DNA of 64,000 nt from Aquila chrysaetos chrysaetos (lineage: Eukaryota; Chordata; Aves; Accipitriformes; Accipitridae). The stretch covers positions 21,330,698 through 21,394,697 of the forward strand of contig NC_044024.1 of assembly GCF_900496995.4 (NCBI RefSeq), read 5' to 3'. Made by a program: the position numbers and the translations under genes. Each line of letters opens with the position of its first letter. The stretch's first letter is position 1. The notes under the pieces are model-generated. The model ran no database searches. It saw only the letters and a program-made list of their open reading frames with translations, and had not been told where the DNA came from. Shown here piece by piece: positions 51,151 through 60,820 of this stretch.

Positions 51151-53655
51151 AATATATTTCATAAAAGAACAAATAAAAATGTATGTATTCTTTTGTTAAG
51201 AACGAAAGTTAACCTTTGTTTACAAATATATAAGTAAATTTTTAAAGGTGACTTGTATGAAAGGTAAGTATTGTTATCCATGTACAATTTGTGTTAATTT
51301 TGCTAATGCAATTGAGGACAATCCAAAATAAGTGAAAGGCAGTATTACTAGGCAGTACTTTCAGGACTAAATTTTAAAATTTTGCAGTTCTTTTTAGTGG
51401 TTGTACTTCTTTTTCTCTTCCGAAGCAAAACTTTGCTGATAATATTGTAAATTTTTTAAATAAGAAAAGTAGCCAAACTGCTGCTGTCTTTATTTCCTGG
51501 AGTAGAATTCAAGGTTAATAATTCATGTTAAAAGCTTTTAAAGAGAAGCCAACCTGTGATATTCCAAGCAGTTGCATTTTGAAGAAAAAGTTCTGACCAT
51601 TAAAAGATGGAAGAAATATAGTCTTAATTTCTTATATAAGGAGCTATTAATTTCTGTTGGTATTATACATGATGTGGTGGGTTTTAAAACAACAAACAAA
51701 CAAACAAAACCAACGAAAAAACCTAAGCCCCTTTTCCAAATCCTCTGGAAGGACCTGATCCAAAAATCATTTGGAAGAGGATGTTACTTCTCTATGGACT
51801 TTAAGTTTTCATTGGGTTCACACTGTGATCTGGTGATATATATGGAATTAAAGCTTACCAAGAGTACTGCATTTTAAAGTTTTAATCAGCTATTTCTTCA
51901 CAAGCTATTTCTCAAGGCGGGGCAGAGGGGGTGTTTTGGATGCTGAGGGATAGTCTGTGACTCACTGAGCAATCGTAGATGTTTGCTAAAGCATTTTATT
52001 TCCATCTTTTAATAATAACTGAATATACATTAGCATTAGAATCTTTTTGGAAAATATACTACCACTCAAAAAATAGAAAATACTGTATGAAGTGTTAGGA
52101 AAGTTGCCTTGGGAAAATTCCCTTTGAAAAGTTCCTTTGTTTTAGGGACACGTTACATGCTGAAAAATGAAATACAGATTCTTTAAAACCTATTTTATAG
52201 GGCTACATAAAAGTAACAATTTAAATTTCTAATCTATTAGAAGCTGTACTTAAGAGATCACTGTTCCTTTGCCATTTCCAACTGAAGACTAGATTGTGGT
52301 TGAGTTTCATGGTTTTTGAACTATTGTTTTGACTGGTATAAAAGCTTTCCCATTCTGAACTATATACATACAGTATACATTAATTCTCCTGAAAAGCAAG
52401 ACAGACCAGATTTGACGTAGAAAAAAGGTCTTTGATTTAAAATTGATGGATGGAATGAAAACCATAGTATTTTTGATATTTGTATGGGGAAGGCCTGGTT
52501 TCATTCTTTCAGGATTTTTTTTCCCCTGGAAGTACGAGTTCTCAGATAAGTCCACTATTCCTCTGCTTTTGACATACCATTTTATATTTTGCCTTGGAGA
52601 GATTCACGTAAGATTTTTTTTTATGTTGCAACAGCATGTAAAGAAATAATTTTTCCATAGTAACTTCTTGTATGTTAGCTGAAAACATTATTGTGCTGAA
52701 TTGAAACTGTGAGAAGCTGAGCAAAGAGCTTGTGGAACAGGAAATAAAATCATAGTTTTTCTTTGAATTTCAGGTCTCATAGTGTTTGATAAAACTTTTT
52801 TGTGTGTATGTGTATATACACGTATATTTTTTTGCTATAGTTGCTATAAGGCAAGTGCTGGTAGTGATGTGTGGGATTCAGTGTGGGTTTTTTTTTTCCT
52901 GAGGCACTTGATATCAGTTTGTCTTGAGACATCATGAGTTACTTCAATTACTACAGCATCTCTTTTGCAGTAGGGTGGGCTCAGGCAATTAGAATGGTAA
53001 TGTAGCTGAAGGCAAGCTATGTAGAGGCAGGGTAATAAGTTCTTTTCTTTTTTTTTATTTTTAACCTGTGAGTTAATGCATATTGCAGTAATCTTCTCCT
53101 TGATTAAAACATGCATTCAGTGATACACTGTTTTAAAAACTATATAAGTGTTTATATATACACTAGTCAAGTAGATTCAGTGCCTCAGGAAATAAATCTC
53201 ATTGATTTAAATCAAGCAAGCATGATAACCATTGGTGGGGGGAATAATTTGAGTATTAGAATTTGGTCTGCAGCATCTTCACGTTCTTGTTACAGTTCGA
53301 ATTCATATAGGTGCCTATCCCAGAAGTGACAAGAGTCTGTCCAAATAGACCATGAATAAAATGAAATGTTTAAGTTTGTACATTTTATAGCTATCTCCAG
53401 TCTTGCTGTAAAACATGAGACTTCTTTAAAAAGCATTATATGGATTTGCTTTCTAAAAGCAAGTTAACATGTTACATTTAACATGATATTTTTGCTGATA
53501 TATACTGTTACCACAGTGACTTTTCATCATGTGTCTTTTTTTTGTTCAGCTTTAAACCCTTTTTTTTGAAGTTCTGAATGGTATAGGATTACACTTATCA
53601 TTCATAGATTTACTTGAACAATGGAATAAATAGTTTTTTCTGTTTTACTTCAAAG

Positions 53656-53786
53656 AATTGCCAAGAAAATGCTTTTAGAAGAAATCAAAGCCAATCTTTC
53701 CTCTGATGAGGATGCATCTTCAGATGATGAATCGGATGAAGGAAAAAAGAAAACTGGAAAGCAAAATGAAAACACAGGAGATGATG
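53656..53786 (+). CDS. ATRX: ATRX exon 11
   Basis: 131-nt exon reading IAKKMLLEEIKANLSSDEDA, then SSDDESDEGKKKTGKQNENT and GDD plus one base (residues 1224-1268). IAKKMLLEEIKANLSSDED is identical to human. Acceptor acttcaaag is short on pyrimidines; donor gtgagc is good. Confidence 0.96.
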
Positions 53787-54303
53787 GTGAGCACCAAAAA
53801 GCATCTGGAAAAAAGCGGTGCTGTAGCACCCGTCATAATTTCAAAGGTCACTTGGGAAAATTATAATTATTAAAGTTTCTTCAGTTTTCAACAAAAAAAT
53901 GTCATTGATAGGTAGTTGCCAAAAAGATGCCGATATACATGATCATGAGGATTATCATCTCTTTTACTCTTCTGTGAGTGTATTTTTTTGTTAATAATAG
54001 TCTGATTTTTTGTAACCAATTCAGAAGTCCTAGGGATTTGTGAGGAATAATCTATCCAGAACTGTAAGACATGCAAGTACACGGGAGAGATTTGACTAAC
54101 ATATACAGTCATTGGAACAGACATGCCAAGTGTTCAGGCAGCGTAAAATACTTAAAATGTAAGGGAACAATGGTATGTTGTTGCCCATACTTTCCTGGAA
54201 AAGCACAGAATTTAGCCTAAATTAATTTAGATTTTAATTCTTGCCAAATTTAAGCAAGAAAAAAGTGACCACTGTGCATGTTGTACTGACTTATCTCTGA
54301 CAG
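53787..54303 (+). other. ATRX: ATRX intron 11
   Basis: 517 bp. Read-through from exon 11 would add 26 codons before a stop at 53,864-53,866, ending near a weak CRCCSTRHN segment. No recognised feature. Confidence 0.75.
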
Positions 54304-54483
54304 AAGAAAATGATAAGGAGGATAATTCTGAATCGGATTCAGAAGAAGAAGAATCAAAGAAGCCTAGATACAGACACAGACTGCTGAGGCACAAGCTGAC
54401 AGTGAGTGACGGAGAATCTGGTGAAGAAAAAAAGGTGAAACCAAAAGACAAAAAAGAAGGGAAGCGCAGAAATAGAAGGAAAG
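54304..54483 (+). CDS. ATRX: ATRX exon 12
   Basis: 180-nt exon reading EENDKEDNSESDSEEEESKK, then PRYRHRLLRHKLTVSDGESG and EEKKVKPKDKKEGKRRNRRK (residues 1268-1328). The block PRYRHRLLRHKLTVSDGESG is identical to human; the acidic start and basic end are variable. Confidence 0.96.
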
Positions 54484-56194
54484 GTACGTAATCAAAATGG
54501 TTTTTTGTCACAAAAAGTACTTGCTTCTATAAAGGAAGTCCAAAGCATGTCAGAATGGAGATCTGAAACTCTGTAATTTTAAAATCTCTGTATAAACTTC
54601 CTTGTGTATTAAATCTAGAATTTTCTTATCTGCATTTGGTAAATAGTGTTATTTAAAATGTTGAATACAAATGCAGCTCTCTCCACTTATGCGTCCTCTG
54701 AATTGAATTAATCTTGTTGACTCTTAGAATATTAATCTTAAATAACAGAGGCCCAGTATGTCTAATTTGTGAAAATCAATCTTGTCCTTTATGTAATTTC
54801 TGTCTTTAACTTGGACTGTTAGTAGGCCCTGTGCATTAGAAATTTCTCCATCCTAGTATTTAAATGTTGCAAACTTTAGTTGAACACCAGATGGCACTGT
54901 GAAATGATGCCTGACTTTGATTTTTCATTGTTGCATGCAAGAACAAAGAATCTGTCAGCCCCTTGCACTTAATCATTTTGAGCAGAGGAGGGGAGCGGTA
55001 GTAAAGATAAATGCTTACTGCCACGTTGGTCGCTGTAGATGTTGATAGTGTTTTGTGGCCAGTGGGAGTAAGGGTGCACAGTACTTTCCTGTTCTTAGTT
55101 TTGTACTAATGCTAGCCATCTTTTGTGGTGTTTCACAGACTAAAAGATGCAGTGCCATTTGTTTATCGTTTTCCTTCATGAAATCTCTCATTTTTATCTG
55201 AATGTATATTCATGCTTTTCCTCCCTTACGGAATTACAACTCTACCAAAAATATTTCTTTAAAGAAAAGTAATTGTAAATTACAGTGGCAATGTGCAAAT
55301 AAGATGCAGCCAGACTAATTCTCAGGATTCTGTTGTGTAAGTCTTTTAAGTTCACTAGTCTCAAGTAGAACGCTATACTTTATTTCAGCTCGCCGGTTCT
55401 TAGCCCTATGGGCTAAATACTACATTTCCCCATGTATGTAAACCAATCTTTGTTTTAAGCCTTGTTCTTCATAAAACAGTTAAGCTTTCCACTGTGTTCA
55501 AGGTCAAACTGAAATTATAAAGGTGCTAAGTGGCATGCTGGTCTTAATTATCTATAAATGCCAGTGATAGCTCCTAAAAGTAGTTATGGAAGTATTACCT
55601 AATGCTGCTAGTTTAGGTGTATTTTTAATTGTCTTTTGAGTCAGTTTTAAACTGGCATTACCTGAAGAAACTTCAAGCCATAAATACAGTAATATAATTG
55701 CATATGTTGTTAGTAAATAAGGGTTGTTTGCATGAATTGTGAAGTATGATTATAAAGCTGTCTGAAACATTTGAAACAAAAGCTTCTGTTTAACTAAAAA
55801 TCATCTTCTGTTTTCTGAAGTTCTGTACTGTTCCCCATTGTGTTCTCTCCTCCTCACCCACTGTCTTTGAAATGTGATGTTTTCTAATATAATGCCTTCT
55901 GTCATTTGCTTGTAAACTATACTTAGATATATTCATACATAAAGACCTCAAGTCTTGTTGGCACAATATGGTATCTGTTAGGACTCAGCTAGTGCTTACC
56001 TGTTAAGCTTTTCTACTCTGTACTCCTTATATTCCTGTTGCTTCTTACTAGTATGTTTAATGTGTCCCATACTGTCTGAAATGAATTTTTACAGTGCTTG
56101 TTGATCTTACACAGTTTGTTGTATAATTAGAAGATATGTAATGGTGCTAACTTTGCAATAATATTCAACTTGAAATCATACTTTATTTTTAAAG
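54484..56194 (+). other. ATRX: ATRX intron 12
   Basis: 1.7 kb, AT-rich, donor gtacgt. No gene, RNA or repeat family recognised. Confidence 0.75.
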
Positions 56195-56288
56195 TCAGCA
56201 GCGATGATTCAAATGACTCCGAGTTTCACGAATCTGCAGTTAGTGAAGAAGTCAGTGAATCTGAAGATGACCAACGACCAAGAACAAG
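56195..56288 (+). CDS. ATRX: ATRX exon 13
   Basis: 94-nt exon reading VSSDDSNDSEFHESAVSEEV, then SESEDDQRPRTR (residues 1328-1359). Human reads VSSEDSEDSDFQESGVSEEV. Donor gtataa is weak at +5. Confidence 0.95.
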
Positions 56289-56823
56289 GTATAAATAAAA
56301 CTTAACTATGCTTATCCTGTGTTTGGTTTTTGGTTTTTAATAGTGCAGTTTAGGCAGTGAGATGGTAAAAGTTAATGACTTTGGATCAGTCCTTACAACC
56401 TTTGATGATACTTGTCTATAATTTGATATCTGCAAATTAACTTCATAGCAAATGTGAGAATTTTGAATTTTTATCACAGTGTGTGGTACACAGCAATTGG
56501 ATGAGCCAGTACAAAAAAAAGATTAACAAAAAATGAGCATTTTTATGCCAAATATGTCAATGTCAATTGAGGAATGGTGGATTGCAGTAGAAAACTAATA
56601 CTTAACAATTCTGAGATTCTTCAGAGTTGTCTGGAATAGACTGTTGCTATGTGTGTCCAGTGAGTTGAGGGAAAGGAAGGAATTTGGAAGTAAACCCCTG
56701 ATTGCACAAAAGGAGTATATATTCTGTTAATCAGCAATGTAGTTCATGTACTTTTTATCATTGTTTTTCAGTGAGGCAGTTAATTATGATTGTTAATTAG
56801 TAATACTGCCTTTTTTTTCCTAG
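56289..56823 (+). other. ATRX: ATRX intron 13
   Basis: 535 bp. Nothing recognised apart from a T-rich acceptor tract. Confidence 0.75.
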
Positions 56824-56932
56824 ATCTGCCAAGAAAGCTGAGGCAGAAGAAAACCAGCGGAGTTACAAGCAGAAAAAGAAACGAAGGCGAATAAAGGTTC
56901 AAGAGGATTCTTCAAGTGAAAACAACAATAAG
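56824..56932 (+). CDS. ATRX: ATRX exon 14
   Basis: 109-nt exon reading SAKKAEAEENQRSYKQKKKR, then RRIKVQEDSSSENNNK (residues 1359-1395). Strongly basic in the middle, a likely nuclear-localisation segment (KQKKKRRRIK). Ends on a complete codon. Confidence 0.96.
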
Positions 56933-57392
56933 GTACTATATTGTGGTTTGAATTAATAAATGGGAAGAGGAGTTCCTGTCTCTTCTGCCAACTGCTTAGG
57001 GACTTGGGTATCTCAAACAGCTTTGTAGAAAGTACAGTACAAATTTACAGCTTTTCTCAGTGTTAGTTCAGTGCTAAAATTTGTAAAACCACCACCACCA
57101 TTAACCGTCAACCTCCTTCCAATCATTTGATACAATACACAGATAATCATTCCCTTAGTCTATGGACCACCCCTATAAAATGTCTTTAAAATGTCCACAA
57201 AATGCCCATTGAGTTAATTTAGTCCATGACTAACAGACTCCTGCTATAGTATTTCTTACAACATGCAACTCAAATCATGGGTTACAACAATTTAAAGGTA
57301 GATCCATTACAGTCTCCACCCCGGTCCTTTTGGGCCAGATTATAGGGTTTAACATTGCAATGAACTCCTCCCCTTGCCCCTGCTCTGGCTTG

Positions 57393-57720
57393 GACTTACC
57401 CACAGACTGCAGTCCCTTAGGGTTCTGCCTGCTCCGAGTGGAGCCTTATCTATGTGGCACAGTCTCTTCAGGGGTATACCTGCTGCGGCACAGACTTATC
57501 CACAGCCACAGGTGCTTCGAGGTGTACCTTCTCCAGCATGGACTTATGCTTGGGCCACAATCCTTCAAAGGTATACCTGCTGCAGCACAGACATAACTAC
57601 GGCCACAGACACTTTGAGATGTACCTGCTGTGGCATGGGCTTATCCACGGCCGCCGATGCTTTGGGGTGTCCTGCTCCCGTGTGGACTCATCCACAGGTC
57701 ACAGTGCCTTCGACTCGAGT
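57393..57720. repeat. 48-bp tandem repeat in the ERVK-like internal region
   Basis: About 6.5 diverged copies of a 47-52-bp unit starting gacttatccacagccacag-like and ending ctgctgcagca or ctccagcatg. Most units are 48 bp, which keeps frames open on both strands and explains several spurious ORFs. Confidence 0.8.
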
Positions 57721-57898
57721 TCACGCTGGAGTTCCATCCTGTCCAGTACAGCAGCACAGAAACAGCAGTGATACCCTGGCCATCTGCCAGCCCAGGCGTA
57801 TCGGCATTGCTGTTATCAAAATGTTCCCAGGCACAGCAGAGTAAGATGATAAGAACTACAGCAAGCAGCAAAAGCAGAAAGCATCCACTAATGAGCAC
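57641..57898 (-). pseudogene. short open frame at the start of the ERVK-like internal region
   Basis: 85-codon frame beginning with a strongly hydrophobic stretch (about residues 5-24, Leu/Val/Ile-rich) that could act as a signal peptide or membrane anchor, followed by a polar part with one NSS site. It lies about 120 bases after the primer-binding site, where a leader or gag start would be expected, but resembles no retroviral protein I know. Probably non-functional. Confidence 0.35.
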
Positions 57899-58021
57899 TA
57901 GGCTCTAATATATGGTGAGGCAATCACAGGAGCCTGTCAGTTAATAGTTAAACAACAATAACAGCTATAAATTTGATCTAGCACATTCCAATGAAATCGG
58001 TTGTTATCTTGAACTCTTCAA

Positions 58022-58039
58022 GCCCCACGTTGGGTGCCA
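58022..58039 (-). other. retroviral primer-binding site, lysine-tRNA type
   Basis: The - strand reads TGGCACCCAACGTGGGGC, one mismatch from the standard tRNA-Lys1,2 primer-binding site (TGGCGCCCAACGTGGGGC). It starts 8 bases after the LTR's terminal CA. This fixes the orientation of the element and supports class II (ERVK-type). Confidence 0.85.
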
Positions 58040-58047
58040 AAAAGAAC

Positions 58048-58647
58048 TGTCATAGTTTAACCCTAGCCAGCAACTAAGCACTGCACAGCCGCTCGCTCAC
58101 TTTCCCCGCTGGTGGGATGGGGGAGAGAATCCGAAGAGTGAAAGCGAGAAAACTCGTGGGTTGAGATAAAGACGGTTTAACAGGTAAGGCAAAAGCTGCA
58201 TGCACAGCCGCAAAGCAAACCAAGGAATTCATTCACTACTTCCCATTGGCAGCCAGGTGTTCAGGCATCTCCCCGAAAGCAGGGCTCCATCACACCTAAC
58301 GGTTACTTGGGAAGACAAAACGCTATCACTCCCAATGTCCGCTGTTTCCTCCTTCTTCCCTCAGCTTTATATGCTGAGCATTGCATCATATGGTCTGGAA
58401 TATCCCTTTGATCAGTTGGGGTCAGGTGTCCCGGCTGTGTCCCCTCCCAGCTCCTTGTGCCCCCTCAGTCTCCTCGCTGGTGGAACAGGGCGATAAGCAG
58501 AAAAGGGCTTGACTCTGGGTAAGCACTGCTCAACAATAACTAAAACATCTCTGCACTATCAACACTCTTTTCAGCACAAATCCAAAACATAGCCCCATAC
58601 CAGCTACTATGAAGAAAATTAACTCTATCCCAGCCAAAATCAGCACA
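58048..58647 (-). mobile_element. LTR of the ERVK-like element
   Basis: 600 bp. On the - strand it starts TGTGCTGATTTTGGCTGGGA and ends AAACTATGACA, the TG...CA form. The reverse-strand wording (ccagccagcaactaagcact, gtgggttgagataaagacgg) is that of a very common avian ERV LTR family that I know from passerine sequences. The matching left-hand LTR and a target duplication were not found. Confidence 0.8.
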
Positions 58648-58810
58648 GTCATGTTGGCTAATTTGTTTTCTAAAAAAAGTATCTTTTTCCTTACGAGCTT
58701 AACTCCACCTGAGTATATAAAAGTTTTTGGGAGCTTGTCTAAAAATGAAGGATTTGATGGTCTGTGCCATAATTTTCCTGCTAATACTTGATTTATTTAA
58801 TTTGTAATAG

Positions 58811-58990
58811 AGTAATTCTGAGGATGAGGACAATGATGATTCAAAATCTCCTGGAAAAGGCAGGAAAAAAATAAGGAAGATTATTAAAGATGATAAGCTT
58901 AGAACGGAAACACAAAATGCGCTTAAAGAAGAAGAAGAAAGAAGAAAACGTATAGCAGAAAGAGAACGGGAGAGAGAGAAATTGAGAGAG
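58811..58990 (+). CDS. ATRX: ATRX exon 15
   Basis: 180-nt exon reading SNSEDEDNDDSKSPGKGRKK, then IRKIIKDDKLRTETQNALKE and EEERRKRIAEREREREKLRE (residues 1396-1455). The end is a charged helix. The long poly-Glu run that human ATRX carries here is reduced to SEDEDNDD. Confidence 0.96.
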
Positions 58991-59372
58991 GTATGTTCTG
59001 TTTTCTTTGCAGAATGCTAGGAAGTTGAGTAGTTGATGATGTTTAAGATGACATAGTTCTACCTCAATTTAATTTGATAAGTAATTTTAAAAGTACTTAC
59101 GTAGCCTTGTAAGCCACAAGTTTTATTTGTAGTTTCCTGTTAGTTAACACTGATAAGTTTTATTTAAGACTCCTGAGATCTTTAGAAAGCTGTTTCAATT
59201 GCCTACTGCTTTACTTTCCATGGGGAAAAGCACTCTCCCAAAGTAAGTTGTGATGCATAGTAAAGAATTTAAGGTTTCTCTTACTTCCAATTTTGCTAAA
59301 GCTAGTGTCTGTCAAATGCTCGCTATTATTCACATGTGGAGTATTCCTATGATGCCCTGTTTCTGCTTATAG
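58991..59372 (+). other. ATRX: ATRX intron 15
   Basis: 382 bp, donor gtatgt, acceptor tgcttatag. Nothing recognised. Confidence 0.75.
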
Positions 59373-59514
59373 GTGATAGAGATAGAAGATGCTTCACCTC
59401 TGAAATGTCCCATTACAACTAAGCTGGTTTTAGATGAAGATGAAGAAACCAAAGAACCGTTAGTTCAGGTTCACAGGAATATAGTTACCAGACTGAAACC
59501 ACACCAAGTAGATG
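59373..59514 (+). CDS. ATRX: ATRX exon 16, entry to the SNF2 domain
   Basis: 142-nt exon reading VIEIEDASPLKCPITTKLVL, then DEDEETKEPLVQVHRNIVTR and LKPHQVD plus one base (residues 1456-1503). LKPHQVDGVQFMW is the Q-motif-like start of the SNF2 ATPase. Confidence 0.96.
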
Positions 59515-60710
59515 GTAAGGAAAGAGAGTTTTAAATTTCACCTTCCCCCCCCCCCCCCCTCCACTGGGGCACAGCACCTTATGCAGCCTGAAATAGAATA
59601 ATAAGAAAAATTCCTTGGCAGGCAAATGCCAGAATGCCAGATCTAATGCTTTATTTTTGGAACATCTGAACAAAAGTAAATGAGATCAATAATACATAAG
59701 TCAGTTTTACAAGCAAAGAACCTTAGAACTGTAAAGTTGGAAGGGTCCTCAAAATTATCTAATTCTCCACACAGAGGCAGAATCAAATATATGTTTACCC
59801 ATTCTATTGAGGAATTGGTATATTCACTTTTTACAGTTTTCAGTGAAGATTTAAAAACCTTGCAGTGTTTTCCTGTTTTTCTCAACAGAATTTTTTTTTC
59901 TGATACCTGACGTGACTGCAAATCAAGCCAGCTTCTTTCCTATTCTGTTTCTAGTGAAGAAGGAGAAAAGGAGAATAACCAATCATAATTTTCTTCACAG
60001 CTCATTCTGTTACTTTAAATTTTCCTCAAAGTTCACAATTTACAACCTTTCCATTTTAGTAAGAAACTTCTGGACTTGCTTCAACTCTTAATGGGAGGTG
60101 CCCTGAACCAGGCACAGCAGTCAAGTTGAAGCCTCATCTGTGCTGAGTATAGCATGGTAGAATACAACTCCCCAATAAATATTGCAAAGAACAAAAAAAA
60201 TCACCCAGCAGACCCTTATGTTGTTAATGTGTTCTGTTATGTATCATATATTTCCTTTGGTTTTTCAGCTGTCACAGTTCTTACTTGATTTTTTTTCCTC
60301 TTTAAGCATAGAACTTCACATCTGATCTGTCTTGACAGAATTTCTTCTAGTTGGTTTCAGATAATTTTTCTAATTTACCAAGATCATTTTAGTCTTTTCA
60401 TGAATTCCTTGCCACTTTTCATTCTGTCCCCTCTTTTCTTCCTGTCCCCAAGATCGCAGTCATCTGCAGTCTGCACAGTAATATTTTCTAACCCAGTTGC
60501 CACATCTTCAGTGAAAACTGTGAATATAATTAAGTTCAAGACAAAGATCATCCCATGTACAACCTATTGGACAGAAATGAATCAATAATTATCCTGAGCA
60601 CTGCTTTTCTAAGAGTTATAATGATCTTACAGTGATCACACCTATCTCTTATCAGGTGAACTTTAATAAAATGAACGTTTAATAAGAAAATTTTCAATAA
60701 TTTTCTTCAG
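59515..60710 (+). other. ATRX: ATRX intron 16
   Basis: 1.2 kb, largely an old antisense CR1 (59,695-60,600) and a C15 run (59,545-59,559). Confidence 0.75.
59695..60600 (-). mobile_element. old CR1 LINE, antisense, ~0.9 kb
   Basis: The + strand follows the reverse complement of CR1: gtaaagttggaagggtcctc (59,730s), ccctgaaccaggcacagcag then aagcctcatctgtgctgagt (60,100s), and cagtcatctgcagtctgcac then aagatcatcccatgtacaac (60,450-60,560). It extends into the end of the CR1 reverse-transcriptase ORF but is too decayed to be open. Confidence 0.65.
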
Positions 60711-60820
60711 GTGTTCAGTTCATGTGGGATTGCTGTTGTGAATCTGTAAAAAAAACAAAGACGTCTCCTGGTTCTGGATGCATTCTTGCTCACTGTATGG
60801 GTCTGGGGAAAACGTTACAG
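60711..60820 (+). CDS. ATRX: ATRX exon 17, Walker A motif of the ATPase
   Basis: 110-nt exon reading [20 protein letters not shown], then [17 protein letters not shown] (residues 1503-1539). GLGKT (1533-1537) is the Walker A/helicase motif I; Lys1536 corresponds to human Lys1600, which binds ATP. Last ATRX exon in the window. Confidence 0.97.

Larger units (their letters stand above)
47017..53655 (+). other. ATRX: ATRX intron 10
   Basis: 6.6 kb. The first 214 bases are the candidate alternative coding tail. AATAAA signals follow at 47,473, 47,717, 48,634 and 49,186. Later contents: a possible MIR-type SINE (about 50,085-50,235), a C18 run (51,133-51,150) and an AAAC microsatellite (about 51,691-51,709). 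The rest is AT-rich without recognised features. Confidence 0.75.
57250..58647 (-). mobile_element. partial ERVK-like endogenous retrovirus (one LTR plus internal start), antisense
   Basis: On the - strand an LTR (58,647 to 58,048) is followed by a lysine-type primer-binding site and about 0.8 kb of internal sequence. The internal part has a short open frame (57,898-57,641) with a hydrophobic start and then a 48-bp tandem repeat (57,720-57,393). No gag, pol or env domain is visible and no second LTR was found, so it is truncated or a non-autonomous derivative. The left boundary is approximate. It is an inert old copy antisense to ATRX. Confidence 0.75.
56933..58810 (+). other. ATRX: ATRX intron 14, holding an antisense ERVK-like element
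   Basis: 1.9 kb, most of it occupied by a partial endogenous retrovirus (about 57,250-58,647) that is GC-richer than its surroundings. The acceptor tttgtaatag lies 160 bases beyond the LTR. Confidence 0.75.

Noticed and set aside
53280..53320. gttcgaattc, resembling a tRNA T-loop (B box)
   Set aside because: No A box, anticodon arm or acceptor stem around it. No tRNA, rRNA or CRISPR array was found anywhere in the window.
53787..53866. Read-through of exon 11 as the ATRXt tail
   Set aside because: The frame gives only 26 unremarkable residues, whereas the exon 10 read-through is longer, basic and coding-like. Exon numbering in the literature differs by one, so the published intron 11 may be this window's intron 10.
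57330..57908. Several overlapping + strand frames of 88-156 codons
   Set aside because: They lie antisense to the ERVK-like internal region and are kept open by its 48-bp tandem repeat.
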